This document shows positions 55,567 to 64,000 of a DNA stretch of 64,000 bases, in pieces. Origin of the DNA: Pseudoclavibacter sp. CFCC 11306 (GTDB lineage Bacteria; Actinomycetota; Actinomycetes; Actinomycetales; Microbacteriaceae); the NCBI RefSeq assembly GCF_008831235.1, contig NZ_WBKF01000001.1, positions 988,529-1,052,528 on the forward strand, read 5' to 3'. A program made the position numbers and the translations under genes. The first letter of the stretch is position 1, and the number at the start of each line of letters is the position of its first letter. The notes beneath the pieces are model-generated. The model was not told where the DNA came from, searched no databases, and was given only the letters and a program-made list of their open reading frames with translations.

Positions 55567-56498
55567 TGGTGTTCCTTCGTGGATGCTGTGCGGCGTCGCC
55601 TGTGCGAGGGCACGAACAGAATGTAGGCCACGGCACCTGAGACCGTGACGAAGATGACAGCCCACCAGGGGAAGCCGGGGCCTGCGTGCCCGGCAAGTGT
55701 CTGCAGGCTGCTGTCGTCAGGCGCGGCAATGCGCGCTGCGGTGACCAGCAGACGGTGGCTGTTGATCCCGATCGGAGTGCAGGTGATAAGGGTCACCAAG
55801 TCTTGGCCGTTGACGATGCGCAGGTGGTCGGTCTGATCGGGGGTGATGACCTCGGTGCTCTGCACTTGGTAGTAGTGCGTCTCGCCGAGCACGCTGATCG
55901 TGAAGGTGTCGCCCACACTCGCCTGATGCAGTGGGGTGAATAGTTCAGCATTCGTCAGCCCGGAGTGCGAAGTCAGCACGGAGTGGGTCGATGGGCCGCC
56001 GATGGGCAGCGATGACCCGAACAGGTGACCGGCCCCCTTGGCCAGCACGTCAGCGCCGGTGCCGTGGTAGATGGGCAGATCGATGCTCAGGCTGGGGTAT
56101 GAGAGCTCGCCGATCATACCGTTGTCTGCAATGTTCAACGTGTCGCGGTAGGCGGCGTAGGCAGCAGTGTCTGCGTCGGCATCGGGGTTGGTGTATGGGT
56201 CGCGAAGCACGCCGGCGGGGAGTTTGCTGTTGTATGCCTGGGCGGAGGCAAGCTTCTGCTGACGCTCGCCTGATGGCAGTGTTTGCACCGTTTCGTTGTA
56301 GCCCGAGATCTCAGACTGCTGGGCCCGTTCTGCGAACCAGTTGGCAGTGGTCGGGTAAAGCAGCGCTCCGATGCCGAGCATCGCCACCATCTGCAGAATG
56401 ATGGGTACAGCCCATCGACGTGGTGGGTGAGGTGGCAGTGGGGAGGCGCCGAGCTGAATTGACTTCGCGGCCTGGTCGGGCTCGACTGTCTGTGTCAT
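55563..56498 (-). CDS. Class C (pilus) sortase
   Basis: A 311-aa sortase related to the one at 52988. Membrane helix near 30-48, lid DPY at 101-103, catalytic His178 (LTSHSGL), Cys240 (TLITCTPIG) and Arg249 (NSHR), then the C-terminal helix FPWWAVIFVTVSGAVAYILF. ATG 56498 is set by GGGAGG seven bases upstream. It follows the LPLTG pilin gene after a 92-bp gap that contains a hairpin, and starts the coupled six-gene chain. Confidence 0.95.
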   Translation of the reverse strand: MTQTVEPDQAAKSIQLGASPLPPHPPRRWAVPIILQMVAMLGIGALLYPTTANWFAERAQQSEISGYNETVQTLPSGERQQKLASAQAYNSKLPAGVLRDPYTNPDADADTAAYAAYRDTLNIADNGMIGELSYPSLSIDLPIYHGTGADVLAKGAGHLFGSSLPIGGPSTHSVLTSHSGLTNAELFTPLHQASVGDTFTISVLGETHYYQVQSTEVITPDQTDHLRIVNGQDLVTLITCTPIGINSHRLLVTAARIAAPDDSSLQTLAGHAGPGFPWWAVIFVTVSGAVAYILFVPSHRRRRTASTKEHQ

Positions 56499-56540
56499 CT
56501 CGGCACCTCCCTTCACTCTCATCACCAAGTTGTGCGGCGA

Positions 56541-56569
56541 TGGCTCAGCAGGAGAACGCCTCTGAGCCA
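56541..56569 (-). terminator. Hairpin between major pilin and sortase (attenuator candidate)
   Basis: TGGCTCAG (56541-56548) and CTGAGCCA (56562-56569) form a perfect 8-bp stem with a 13-base loop, 21 bp downstream of the pilin termination codon and 42 bp before the sortase ATG. There is no T run, so it is more likely an mRNA-processing or attenuation structure that keeps sortase levels below those of pilin. Confidence 0.5.
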
Positions 56570-56590
56570 CCACCGTTCACGATGCAGCGC

Positions 56591-58141
56591 TTACTTGGCT
56601 GCATCCTCGTGGGCGCGGCGGCGACGTGCCACGATGAGCACGGCAGCGAGAATCGCGATGCCGAACACCGTGAGCAGCAGCGTGCCGGTGCCGCCAGTCA
56701 GCGGCAGCACGAAGCCGCCGTTGTTGGGCGCGTTCTTGACCACAGTGGTCTCGACATCGGTGCCAGCGGCGGTCACATTCACAACGATCGGCTGCGCAAT
56801 GAGTTGGTAGTCCTTGGGCGCCTTCGTCTCGACCAACCAGTACTGGCGAGGGTTATTCACAGCAGTCTCACCGTTGACGAAGTCACTGAAGAACAGGCCA
56901 GAGATGACCACCTGGCCTGTGCCCTCTGCCGTCGTCCATTCATTCTTCCCATCAATCGACAAAGCATTCTGCTGCTTACTCGCATCGTCGCTCGAAGCGA
57001 ACACCTGGAAGGTCGCTCCTCCAAGCTTCGTCGCATCGTTTGCTGAACTCACCTTCTCGATTTTGATGTCGCCAACCTTCACAGAGGCTGTTGCCGTCAC
57101 AGGCTTGGCATCGTTCACGACGAGGCTCACGTTGTTCGGGATCTCAGCTGCCGTCGTGCTCGCCGCGTTGAGCGCCGACTTGTTGACCGAGGTGTCGAGG
57201 GTCAGCTGCACCTGAGCTTTGGGGTCAGCCTGCCAGGCTGCCACCAGCTTGGCGAGGCCAGTGGTCGTGAACGTCACCGTGACGCTGCCGCCACCATTCG
57301 CGATCTCAGCAGCAGTTGGCTCGGCCATGGTGTAGTCGATGCCGAGAGTGAGATCGGGCAGCGCGGGCTTCGGATCCACAGTCATGGTGCTCGACAGCGT
57401 CACCTTTGCGCTGCTCGCGACGTAGGTCAGACGTGCGTCCAAGGTATCGGTCAGCACGTATTTCGTCTGCAGATCTGCGGTGTTCTTCGGGATGTCGCCC
57501 TTCACCGTCCACGTGACATTGTCGCTGTCGCTACCGCTGGCAGCCGCGTGGGCAGTATCGTCTTTGACGGTCTTTGAGACACTGACCTTCGAGTTCTTGG
57601 GGTAGACGTAGATGTCTGTGAGCCAGCCGCTCTTGGTCTCCGGATTTGTCAACGGCACTGCGACCAAGAAGTCGTTTGCTGGGGTAACGCCCATCGGGGT
57701 ATCAGCAGTCTGAACCTCTTTGAACAGATACAGTCCGCGCGGCAGATCAGTGAACGTCGCGTTACCTGCGCCTGCAGTCTTCTGAGACTGAGCAGGTTTG
57801 GCATCCGTGGCGAGCTTGGAGGCCGCTGCGGCAGCATCCAGCGTGCTGGCAGTCTGCTGGCCAGCATTCGTGCCCAAGTCGACGCCTGGCACCAAGTAGG
57901 CCTCGAAGGTCACACCGTTGATGGTCTTGCCACTGATGTTCTGTGCCAGGCCGGTTGCTGGATCTCCGATTGTGTCGGGCTGCTCCAGTTTCGTGATGTG
58001 CACTGTGCCCTTGTCGGGCACAGGCTGCGCAGCCGTTGTGTCAGCCTGCGCGCCGAGCGCACCGCCGAGCGACAAGGCTGCCGCCGACAGCAAAGCGACG
58101 GCAGAGGCAACGAAGCCCCTGCGGCGTTTGCGGTGAATCAT
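56591..58141 (-). CDS. LPLTG-anchored major pilin (SpaH/EbpB family)
   Basis: A 516-aa backbone pilin. Signal peptide VASAVALLSAAALSLGGALG ends near AQA. Pilin motif IYVYPKN at 177-183 (Lys182); E-box YWLVETKAPKDY at 434-445; CnaB domains between (GDIKIEKVSSANDATKLGGATFQVF). Sorting signal LPLTG at 479-483, helix, ARRRR tail. ATG 58141 has AAGGGAG at six bases; an in-frame region upstream to 58423 is not coding-like. It lies between the adhesin and the first sortase. Confidence 0.94.
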   Translation of the reverse strand: MIHRKRRRGFVASAVALLSAAALSLGGALGAQADTTAAQPVPDKGTVHITKLEQPDTIGDPATGLAQNISGKTINGVTFEAYLVPGVDLGTNAGQQTASTLDAAAAASKLATDAKPAQSQKTAGAGNATFTDLPRGLYLFKEVQTADTPMGVTPANDFLVAVPLTNPETKSGWLTDIYVYPKNSKVSVSKTVKDDTAHAAASGSDSDNVTWTVKGDIPKNTADLQTKYVLTDTLDARLTYVASSAKVTLSSTMTVDPKPALPDLTLGIDYTMAEPTAAEIANGGGSVTVTFTTTGLAKLVAAWQADPKAQVQLTLDTSVNKSALNAASTTAAEIPNNVSLVVNDAKPVTATASVKVGDIKIEKVSSANDATKLGGATFQVFASSDDASKQQNALSIDGKNEWTTAEGTGQVVISGLFFSDFVNGETAVNNPRQYWLVETKAPKDYQLIAQPIVVNVTAAGTDVETTVVKNAPNNGGFVLPLTGGTGTLLLTVFGIAILAAVLIVARRRRAHEDAAK

Positions 58142-58230
58142 GGTGTTCTCCCTTTTCTTGATGATGAGGTGTTTCTGCGGTCTAATGAGGAATTCGTTCT
58201 TGAGCGCCGAGTGGCATCTTGATGGACGAG

Positions 58231-61200
58231 TCATGCATGCTTCCCGTGGGGCTTCACAGTCTGGCTCTGACGGCGGCGCCACCAGAGGGCCCCGCCGAAA
58301 CTTCCACCGAGCACGATGCCACCGGCGATGAGTGTGGCATAGAGCCATTGGCCGCCGGTCAATGGCAGCTGAGCCGGCACAGAGTCTTTGACAATCATCA
58401 GATAGCCGGTGGGATTGACGCATGCCACTGGGCGTTCGCCAACATCGGCCCCTGGAAGGCAGCGTCCGACCAAGCCGTCATCGGCGTTCTTGATGTCAAG
58501 TTGTCCACGCCCCTTCTGAGCCTGACCTTCGTTGTCAGGCACAGGGATCGCCTCGCCATCGGCATCCGGCCAGATTGTAAAGGCTATCGGCTCACTCAGC
58601 AGTTGCACGCCGTTGATGGCTCGTCTCTGAGACCCGTCCAGACTGATCTGTTCCGTCGGCGCTTTGGTCTCGATCAGCCAATAGTCACCTTCGCTGAGGT
58701 TCTCCGAACGCCAGCGCCCAGTCTGGCCACCGCTTCCATCAGGTTGGGCATAGAGAAGGGCGCAGAGCGGTAGTTGAGAGTCGTGACTGTTATTCCAGTC
58801 TTTGATGGCTTGCAGGGTCGCAGAGTTCTGCCCCCAGTCAGCATCGCCGGAACCGGTAAATGTGCCGTCCCACCCTGTGCCGGGGTTGTAGTCAGTCCGG
58901 CACAGCTTCAGGCTCGGCTTCCCGGAGGGCTTCCCGTTGTCATCGTCTTGGACCTCGAACTCATGTCCCACCATGTTCCAGAGACCGGTTGTGTCTGTGC
59001 CCCACGCCCCGCCGCGCTCAAGGTCTTCTCCCACACCAGAAGCATCTTTACGGATAGTAAAGAAGTTGTCGCGGAGCTCGTGCGTGACTCGGCACTGAGC
59101 AGGGAAGTTCTCATCTGCTGGATCGTCTGCGGTTGGGTTAATTGAGACATCCGGCTGCGCCGTCTCATCAGTGCCACAGATAGTGGGAGCGAGTGTCGAC
59201 GACTCCGCGGTTGCGTAGTTGACGAACTTCGATCCTGATTGCGGCGTTGAACCCCATGCTGTGGGGATGCCTACAGGCGACTCCGCGAGCTGAACCGCGA
59301 ACCATGCCTCTGCAGACACCGCGCCTGCCGGCACCTTCACCTTGGTCGTCTGCAGAAGCCAGCGGCCACTTGAGGCGTCTTGAGACGGCGCCGGCACACC
59401 GGCATCCCCGGCATAGGCAGCCACGGGCGACGTCGACGTTCCGTTCACCGTGCCCGAGGAGTCCAGTGAGTTGCCCGCAGCGTCGAAGAAGTAAATGCCT
59501 CGGCTGCGCGCACCACCCGGCACAGCGGCGTTGGGCGCCCACCCGGCGGTCTTGAAGACCTGCGTCAGGTCATCAGTGAACTGCAGGTCATCGATGGCTG
59601 TGCCTGAGCTGAGTTTCGTAGCCGCCAGCCGGTAGTGCACGTTGCCACCCTTGTGCAGTCGCGCTCCATCGACGGGCAGGGACGTCTTGGATACCGACCA
59701 AGCCTTAATCGGATGCTCAGTGCACGTCGAGGGGGTTGTCGAGTCTGTCGGCTGCATACACGTCGTTGGAGGGGTCACTGTGTTGCCGCTGGCATCAAGA
59801 CGCGGCGTGACATAGTTACGCAGATCGTACCCTTGCAGCGGAGCCGACTCAGCCTGTCGATCCGAGGCGCCGTCACTGTTCTTCTTGACGTTCACCGTGA
59901 ACCAGACAACACGGGACTGCCCACGGAGCACCGTACCCGTGATGGCAAGGGTCGGGGTTGAGTCGGCAGACTTGTCAGTGACCGTCACACCCGAACTCGT
60001 CATGTTTGCACAGTTGTCATATGTCGCGTTCAGGTCATCACATACTTTGATGCTCTCCGCGTTGAACTCCGCATCGTCCAGGACGTCACGCAGGTGGTCG
60101 ACATGATCGATGGCCGCGTCATAGGTGCCATCTCTGTTGTCGAAGGTGAGCTTGTACTTGACCACCGATTTCTCTTCATCGGCATCCGTGCTCGCGTCAA
60201 CAGTCGTTCCGGTCGCGGGGTCTGCAGTCTTACTGACCACCAGCTGTGGCTGTCTTGCCACGTTGGTGAACGTGCAGGTGATCGCGGAGCCCAAATCTAC
60301 CTTGAGATTTGGTGAGGAGACAGTCGTTGCCGTCGCCCCGGTCGGTTTGCAGACCAAATCAGTCCAGTCGTAGCCATAGGCCCACGACAACGTTCCGGCA
60401 GGAGCCTCGGTGAGGCTATACGTGCCCGTCGCAACGGGAATCTTCACGCCGTCGACACTTCCGCTGACGGTCTTGGCGGACGCTGCTCCCGGAGTCTGGT
60501 TGCTGAGACTCAAGTTCCACGCAGATGGGGCGTCGACGGCGGCAGTCTTGCCGTCTGGGGCAAAGGCCTTCTTCGCCAAAGTGACGTAGGGGGGTGTGTA
60601 GGTCACCGTGCACCCAATGAACTGCCCGGGCTTCAGGGTGAACCACGTCTGATCCACTTGACCGTTGCCGGTCTGCGGCGCACTCGTGCCGGTCCAAGTG
60701 CCGTTTTCACCCGCACCGGCTGGCGTCTTGGTACAGACCCACGCCGCAGAGTAGGAAAAGGCATTCGCACCGCTGGCAACAGACGAAAAGGCAAGCTGCG
60801 TACCGTTTGCGTCGACCGGGAACTGCTGGTCACCTGTTGTCGCAGACGTAGCAGTAGAGCCAGTGTTCGAAATGACGGTGATGGGTGACGTCAGGTTTGC
60901 TGAGAAGTCACCGCCGGTAGGGCTCCCGTCTGTACCGACAATTCGATCTTTGACGTTGGTGGTGATACTCGTCTTTGCCATCAGCAGACCAAACGCAACA
61001 GCCTGGCGCCCATTGCCCTTCATGGTCTGCTGAACGTTGAAGGTCTTCTGAGCACTGACAGGAGATACCTGCAGCATAGGTGTACCTGTTTTTGGTGACC
61101 CTTGGTTACTGGTGGCTGAACAGGTTATCGTCTTTGTCCCACTGTCAAGAGCGGGCCAGAACGATGTACTCGATGCTTGGCAGGCGTCACCAACTGCAGC

Positions 61201-62181
61201 AGTCTTGCGGGCGGGATTCGTTGTGGCGGTTGCGAAGGCCGAGGGGTTTGTAGGCAGCCACTTAAAGTTCGATCCGCCATCGGTGGTCCATTCGATCCAC
61301 TCACCGTTATCTGTCGATTCGGCGTCAGCTGCAACAATTGAATAGCCACTCACCGCAGTGGTTCCCTGAAGCAGCCGAATGTTCTTCAGGTTGACGACAG
61401 TCTGTCCGCTTTGGCTTTGCTGATACAGCGCCGGTTTCACCGTGTTCTTGATATCAGACGGGAACTCATAATAGCCGTTGCGACCGAGAAACGAACCTCC
61501 GACCGAACCTTGATCCCAGGTGGGAAAAATGTTCGCTGAAACGTTGTGTCCCGAGTTCTGCGCTGCTGCGGTGATGTCAAGATCAGCTTTGAGCGTCAGC
61601 CCATTCGCCAAGCCTATGTTGATCGGGTAGTTCGTCAGATTACCGAAATAGGTACTTCCGTTTGAGTACAAGCCCTGGGCTGTCACAAGGTTATTTTGAG
61701 CCACCGTGACACTATTCTGCTGCGCTGTCGTTTGATTGTTGTTCGTCGACGTACCGGTCGATGTGACAGAACCGTAGCTGCTGCCCAGAACACTCTCATA
61801 CACCAGGGTCGTCGTGTAGGAGTATGGCCGTGTGGAGGTACCGTTGCGCACGGTGCTTGTACTCGCTTGCTGATACGCCGTCGTCACTCCCGAAAGGTCG
61901 AGCCAGCACAACGTGTTCTGGTACTCGGCTGTGCTCGTGCCCGCATTCGCATACGAGCAGCCATTCGTCGTGGCTGATACTGCATCTGCGGCCGTCGCGC
62001 CCGCCGCTGGCTGAGAGCTGATGCCCGTAGTCTGCGCATTGGCGACTTCGGCTGCTGGCATCGTTGCCGCAGCCGAGGCCGGCGCTGAAGACGATGACAG
62101 CCCCGTACCCGCGAGCACGCTCAGCGCAGTTGCCATCACCGCGACAGCACGACAGACACGTCTTGCTCGAACTCTAGTCAC
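58231..62181 (-). CDS. Large LPLTG surface adhesin, probable pilus tip
   Basis: A 1316-aa secreted protein. Signal peptide ARRVCRAVAVMATALSVLAG ends near ASA. The N-terminal 350 residues contain CSYANAG and TLCWLDLSG, typical of CshA-type fibrillar adhesins. Two prealbumin-like/CnaB segments follow (GSVDGVKIPVATGTYSLTEA; YKLTFDNRDGTYDAAIDHVD), a DUF11-like stretch, then a C-terminal CnaB domain with E-box GDYWLIETKAP. LPLTG at 1272-1276 is followed by a helix and RRR tail. The chosen GTG start (62181) has GGAGGG four bases before; ATG 62193 is possible. It opens the pilus operon and is the likely host- or surface-binding tip. Confidence 0.88.
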   Translation of the reverse strand: MTRVRARRVCRAVAVMATALSVLAGTGLSSSSAPASAAATMPAAEVANAQTTGISSQPAAGATAADAVSATTNGCSYANAGTSTAEYQNTLCWLDLSGVTTAYQQASTSTVRNGTSTRPYSYTTTLVYESVLGSSYGSVTSTGTSTNNNQTTAQQNSVTVAQNNLVTAQGLYSNGSTYFGNLTNYPINIGLANGLTLKADLDITAAAQNSGHNVSANIFPTWDQGSVGGSFLGRNGYYEFPSDIKNTVKPALYQQSQSGQTVVNLKNIRLLQGTTAVSGYSIVAADAESTDNGEWIEWTTDGGSNFKWLPTNPSAFATATTNPARKTAAVGDACQASSTSFWPALDSGTKTITCSATSNQGSPKTGTPMLQVSPVSAQKTFNVQQTMKGNGRQAVAFGLLMAKTSITTNVKDRIVGTDGSPTGGDFSANLTSPITVISNTGSTATSATTGDQQFPVDANGTQLAFSSVASGANAFSYSAAWVCTKTPAGAGENGTWTGTSAPQTGNGQVDQTWFTLKPGQFIGCTVTYTPPYVTLAKKAFAPDGKTAAVDAPSAWNLSLSNQTPGAASAKTVSGSVDGVKIPVATGTYSLTEAPAGTLSWAYGYDWTDLVCKPTGATATTVSSPNLKVDLGSAITCTFTNVARQPQLVVSKTADPATGTTVDASTDADEEKSVVKYKLTFDNRDGTYDAAIDHVDHLRDVLDDAEFNAESIKVCDDLNATYDNCANMTSSGVTVTDKSADSTPTLAITGTVLRGQSRVVWFTVNVKKNSDGASDRQAESAPLQGYDLRNYVTPRLDASGNTVTPPTTCMQPTDSTTPSTCTEHPIKAWSVSKTSLPVDGARLHKGGNVHYRLAATKLSSGTAIDDLQFTDDLTQVFKTAGWAPNAAVPGGARSRGIYFFDAAGNSLDSSGTVNGTSTSPVAAYAGDAGVPAPSQDASSGRWLLQTTKVKVPAGAVSAEAWFAVQLAESPVGIPTAWGSTPQSGSKFVNYATAESSTLAPTICGTDETAQPDVSINPTADDPADENFPAQCRVTHELRDNFFTIRKDASGVGEDLERGGAWGTDTTGLWNMVGHEFEVQDDDNGKPSGKPSLKLCRTDYNPGTGWDGTFTGSGDADWGQNSATLQAIKDWNNSHDSQLPLCALLYAQPDGSGGQTGRWRSENLSEGDYWLIETKAPTEQISLDGSQRRAINGVQLLSEPIAFTIWPDADGEAIPVPDNEGQAQKGRGQLDIKNADDGLVGRCLPGADVGERPVACVNPTGYLMIVKDSVPAQLPLTGGQWLYATLIAGGIVLGGSFGGALWWRRRQSQTVKPHGKHA

Positions 62182-62530
62182 AAAACCCTCCATACACGTC
62201 TTCGGGGCCAACAGGGGTCACGAAGAGGTGTGTTGTAGTCAAAAATCTCCCCAAGCCACACGCAGAGTCGGGTTCTGCAACAGCCTCACTGTTCAAATAC
62301 CACGCACTATGGCCAACTTGCATTCTATACGAATTCCACATCATACGACGCTGTTCCCCACCCTAGTAATATTGCCCTCGCAGCACGGGAAATTCCTGCT
62401 GCAAGCCTCATATAGTGAGGCTCTGAGCAGGGCCTGAAGCGAGGCCTGCGAACATTTCTCAACCAAGTTCACCCCCGAATACACCCCCCAAAGCAAGGGG
62501 CGAAGGCGACAGCGCCGATGGCGCTATACG
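62182..62530. other. 349-bp gap holding the pilus operon promoter region
   Basis: No gene is supported here. A 7-bp-stem hairpin AGCCTCA-TATAG-TGAGGCT lies at 62404-62422. A leftward TATAGAAT (62329-62322) is the best -10 candidate but lacks a convincing -35. Near the right end AGCGCC-GAT-GGCGCT (62511-62525) is a small hairpin just past the pilO stop codon and may end the upstream transcript. AT content is visibly higher than in the genes. Confidence 0.5.
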
Positions 62531-63217
62531 TCAGACAGGTCGAATGAAGGTGTAGCCGCTCAGCACCGTCTGATAGCTGACGGTCGCATTGTCGCCGCTT
62601 CCGCTCTTTATCTCTTGCGCTGACACCGCGTTGACCCAGAAGATGCGATCAGTGCCCTGTGCCGCCTGCACGAATCCAGGTGCATAGTCGTAGCTCGACC
62701 CCCGCACCGTGATCGAGACAGGCACGGCCTGCAGCCTGTCGTCGCTCGCCGTCGCGTCGAGCGCCTGCTGTGTGCGGTCGACTGCCTGCTGCTGGTCGAC
62801 GGCCGGTGGCTGGGCAGAGATTGGGTAGTCTTGCACGATCTTCAGAAACTCTGCGTATGAGATCGGATCCTTCCACGTGATGCCGGTCAGCTGCACGCCG
62901 TTCTGAGCCACGATATCGTTCACCGAGCGCAGAAAGCCATCTTGGTCAGTGGTTGCAGGAATGCTGCGCTGCAGATCGGCGAACTGATCGCGCAACGAGC
63001 TGATCTGCCCCGCCTGTTGCTTGGCTTGAGCGATCTGCGACTGATAGATCGTCTGCTGGGTGTTCTCTTGCGTCACTTGAGCGTCGATGCGGTAGCCGTT
63101 CTGAAAGAGCGGCACGATCACGAAGACGAGCACGATCACCTGCAGAGCCACCAAGGTCACGATGGTCAGCAGACGAATCGTCTTGGGCGACTGCAGCATG
63201 CTGCGCTGATCGGTCAT
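62531..63217 (-). CDS. PilO-like type IV pilus assembly protein
   Basis: A 228-aa membrane protein: short cytoplasmic N-terminus, one helix (IRLLTIVTLVALQVIVLVFVI), a coiled-coil segment (AQVTQENTQQTIYQSQIAQA) and a ferredoxin-like domain (GVQLTGITWKDPIS). This is the PilO layout of the inner-membrane alignment complex. ATG 63217 overlaps the pilN stop by 4 bp. Identity rests on layout and on the pilN neighbour. Confidence 0.75.
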   Translation of the reverse strand: MTDQRSMLQSPKTIRLLTIVTLVALQVIVLVFVIVPLFQNGYRIDAQVTQENTQQTIYQSQIAQAKQQAGQISSLRDQFADLQRSIPATTDQDGFLRSVNDIVAQNGVQLTGITWKDPISYAEFLKIVQDYPISAQPPAVDQQQAVDRTQQALDATASDDRLQAVPVSITVRGSSYDYAPGFVQAAQGTDRIFWVNAVSAQEIKSGSGDNATVSYQTVLSGYTFIRPV

Positions 63218-63969
63218 TGCTGAACCCCGTTCGTCTGTGAGCCGGCACCGGCATCTGCTGTGGCCTGGGCGAACCGATGTGTGAAGACATCAGTACTCAG
63301 CACGATGGTCAGGTTCGACTGAAACCCTGTCTCGTCAGACGATGCGCTCGAGCCGTCTGCGGCATCCTCAAGATTCCTGACTGACTGCGCGGTGATTCCT
63401 GCCACCCCGTGCACCTTGCGCACGTTGTCGATCCATTGACTGATGTTGGGCAGGTCCGAGCTGTTCGCGGTGATGCTGATCGATCCGATGTTCGCTGCAG
63501 AGGGCTTCTCGGCGCTCGAGCTGCTGCCGGCACTGCTGCCGCTGCCAGCCCCAGCGCCCACAGACTGCAGATCGAACTTCGTGATGCGCATGTTCTCCGG
63601 AGTCGAGCTGCTGACATCGGCGAGCAGCTGGTGCAGGTCGGCTTCACGAGCAGTGACGGCCATGCGGTCATTCTGCAGCTGCACGATGTCGTTGCCTAAG
63701 TTGATCGCCTCAGAGTTCTTGGCCAGCTCGGCCTGCAGCTGCTGAGTCTGTTGCTGGGCAGAGTCGAGCTGCCTGTTCACCAGCGACTGCGATGCTGCAC
63801 CGTAGGCGATCAGCACCCCGTTCGCGAGCACGAAGCTGGTTCCTAGGATTGCAATCAGTCGCCGTGCCGAACGCACGTCGAGTCGGTGCACCTGACCGGG
63901 CGGCAGCAGATTGACCCGAGCTGCGCCGAACAGCTGCGGCCCACGAGAGGGCTGTGTCTTGCGTGCCAT
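63214..63969 (-). CDS. PilN-like type IV pilus assembly protein
   Basis: A 251-aa protein with the PilN signature VNLLPP near residue 20, which inserts into PilM, then a membrane helix (LIAILGTSFVLANGVLIAYG), a coiled coil with Gln runs and a ferredoxin-like domain. A Ser/Gly/Ala low-complexity loop lies near 140-155. ATG 63969 has AGGAG eight bases upstream and lies 2 bp after the upstream gene stop codon. Part of pilM-pilN-pilO. Confidence 0.8.
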   Translation of the reverse strand: MARKTQPSRGPQLFGAARVNLLPPGQVHRLDVRSARRLIAILGTSFVLANGVLIAYGAASQSLVNRQLDSAQQQTQQLQAELAKNSEAINLGNDIVQLQNDRMAVTAREADLHQLLADVSSSTPENMRITKFDLQSVGAGAGSGSSAGSSSSAEKPSAANIGSISITANSSDLPNISQWIDNVRKVHGVAGITAQSVRNLEDAADGSSASSDETGFQSNLTIVLSTDVFTHRFAQATADAGAGSQTNGVQQ

Positions 63970-63971
63970 CG

Positions 63972-64000
63972 TCAACGCTCCTCTGCCAGTCCCAGTGCGG
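63972..64000 (-). CDS. C-terminal end of an upstream gene, probably pilM
   Basis: The last codons read ALGLAEER and a TGA at 63974-63972, running off the right edge. PilM ATPase-like proteins usually end with an ALGLAL-like helix and precede pilN, so this is a reasonable but thin assignment. Confidence 0.5.

Overview
The window is a piece of a high-GC actinobacterial chromosome. GTG and TTG starts are frequent, Shine-Dalgarno boxes are strong, and genes are packed with many 4-bp start/stop overlaps. The rimI-tsaB-tsaE-alr-acpS-glmS block next to coaA, a VanZ protein, LacI/ABC cassettes and sortase-built pili point to Actinomycetota. I favour a Micrococcales-like (perhaps Microbacteriaceae-like) organism, but this is inference from gene order and I cannot name a genus.

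Layout. (1) 1-6669: housekeeping genes. The 5' end of tsaD, then rimI, tsaB, tsaE, alr, acpS and glmS all run leftwards; coaA is divergent. (2) 6707-12716: a glycerol cluster, glpK, a large MalT-like LuxR regulator and glpD. (3) 12905-20892: a carbohydrate-type ABC importer (ATPase, Tat lipoprotein binding protein, two permeases) with a 787-aa FAD oxidoreductase, facing a LacI regulator across an operator-like palindrome. (4) 20929-25439: an envelope-polysaccharide control group, low-molecular-weight tyrosine phosphatase, Wzz/BY-kinase and a DUF4012 protein. (5) 25663-29500: a DHA2 drug-efflux pump with its TetR repressor, and an HtrA protease. (6) 29792-36259: LacI, a binding-protein/permease/permease/ATPase importer and a metallo-beta-lactamase-fold hydrolase, then VanZ. 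(7) 36283-41341: a CitA/CitB-type two-component system divergent from a CitMHS citrate carrier, then an LLM-class oxidoreductase. (8) 41342-44320: an accessory, decaying stretch with an esterase, several families of intergenic repeats and remnants of amino-acid ABC permease genes. (9) 44321-62181: a cell-surface locus read leftwards. A 1316-aa LPLTG adhesin, an LPLTG pilin, a class C sortase, an LARTG pilin, a second class C sortase, a beta-helix lipoprotein, a second lipoprotein, a Tat-exported DyP-type peroxidase and finally a 1708-aa SdrD-repeat LARTG surface protein. (10) 62531-64000: the end of a type IV pilus-like pilM-pilN-pilO operon.

The most unusual feature is the surface locus. Six consecutive genes (sortase, pilin, sortase, beta-helix lipoprotein, small lipoprotein, DyP peroxidase) are joined by five successive 4-bp overlaps. 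This ties a heme peroxidase and two membrane-anchored lipoproteins to a two-sortase pilus system. The two pilins carry different sorting signals (LPLTG and LARTG). I do not recognise this combination as a described system.

Limits: no searches were possible. Families come from motifs and overall resemblance; substrates of both ABC importers are unknown; promoter and operator calls are by eye. No tRNA, rRNA, CRISPR array, insertion sequence or intact prophage gene was seen.
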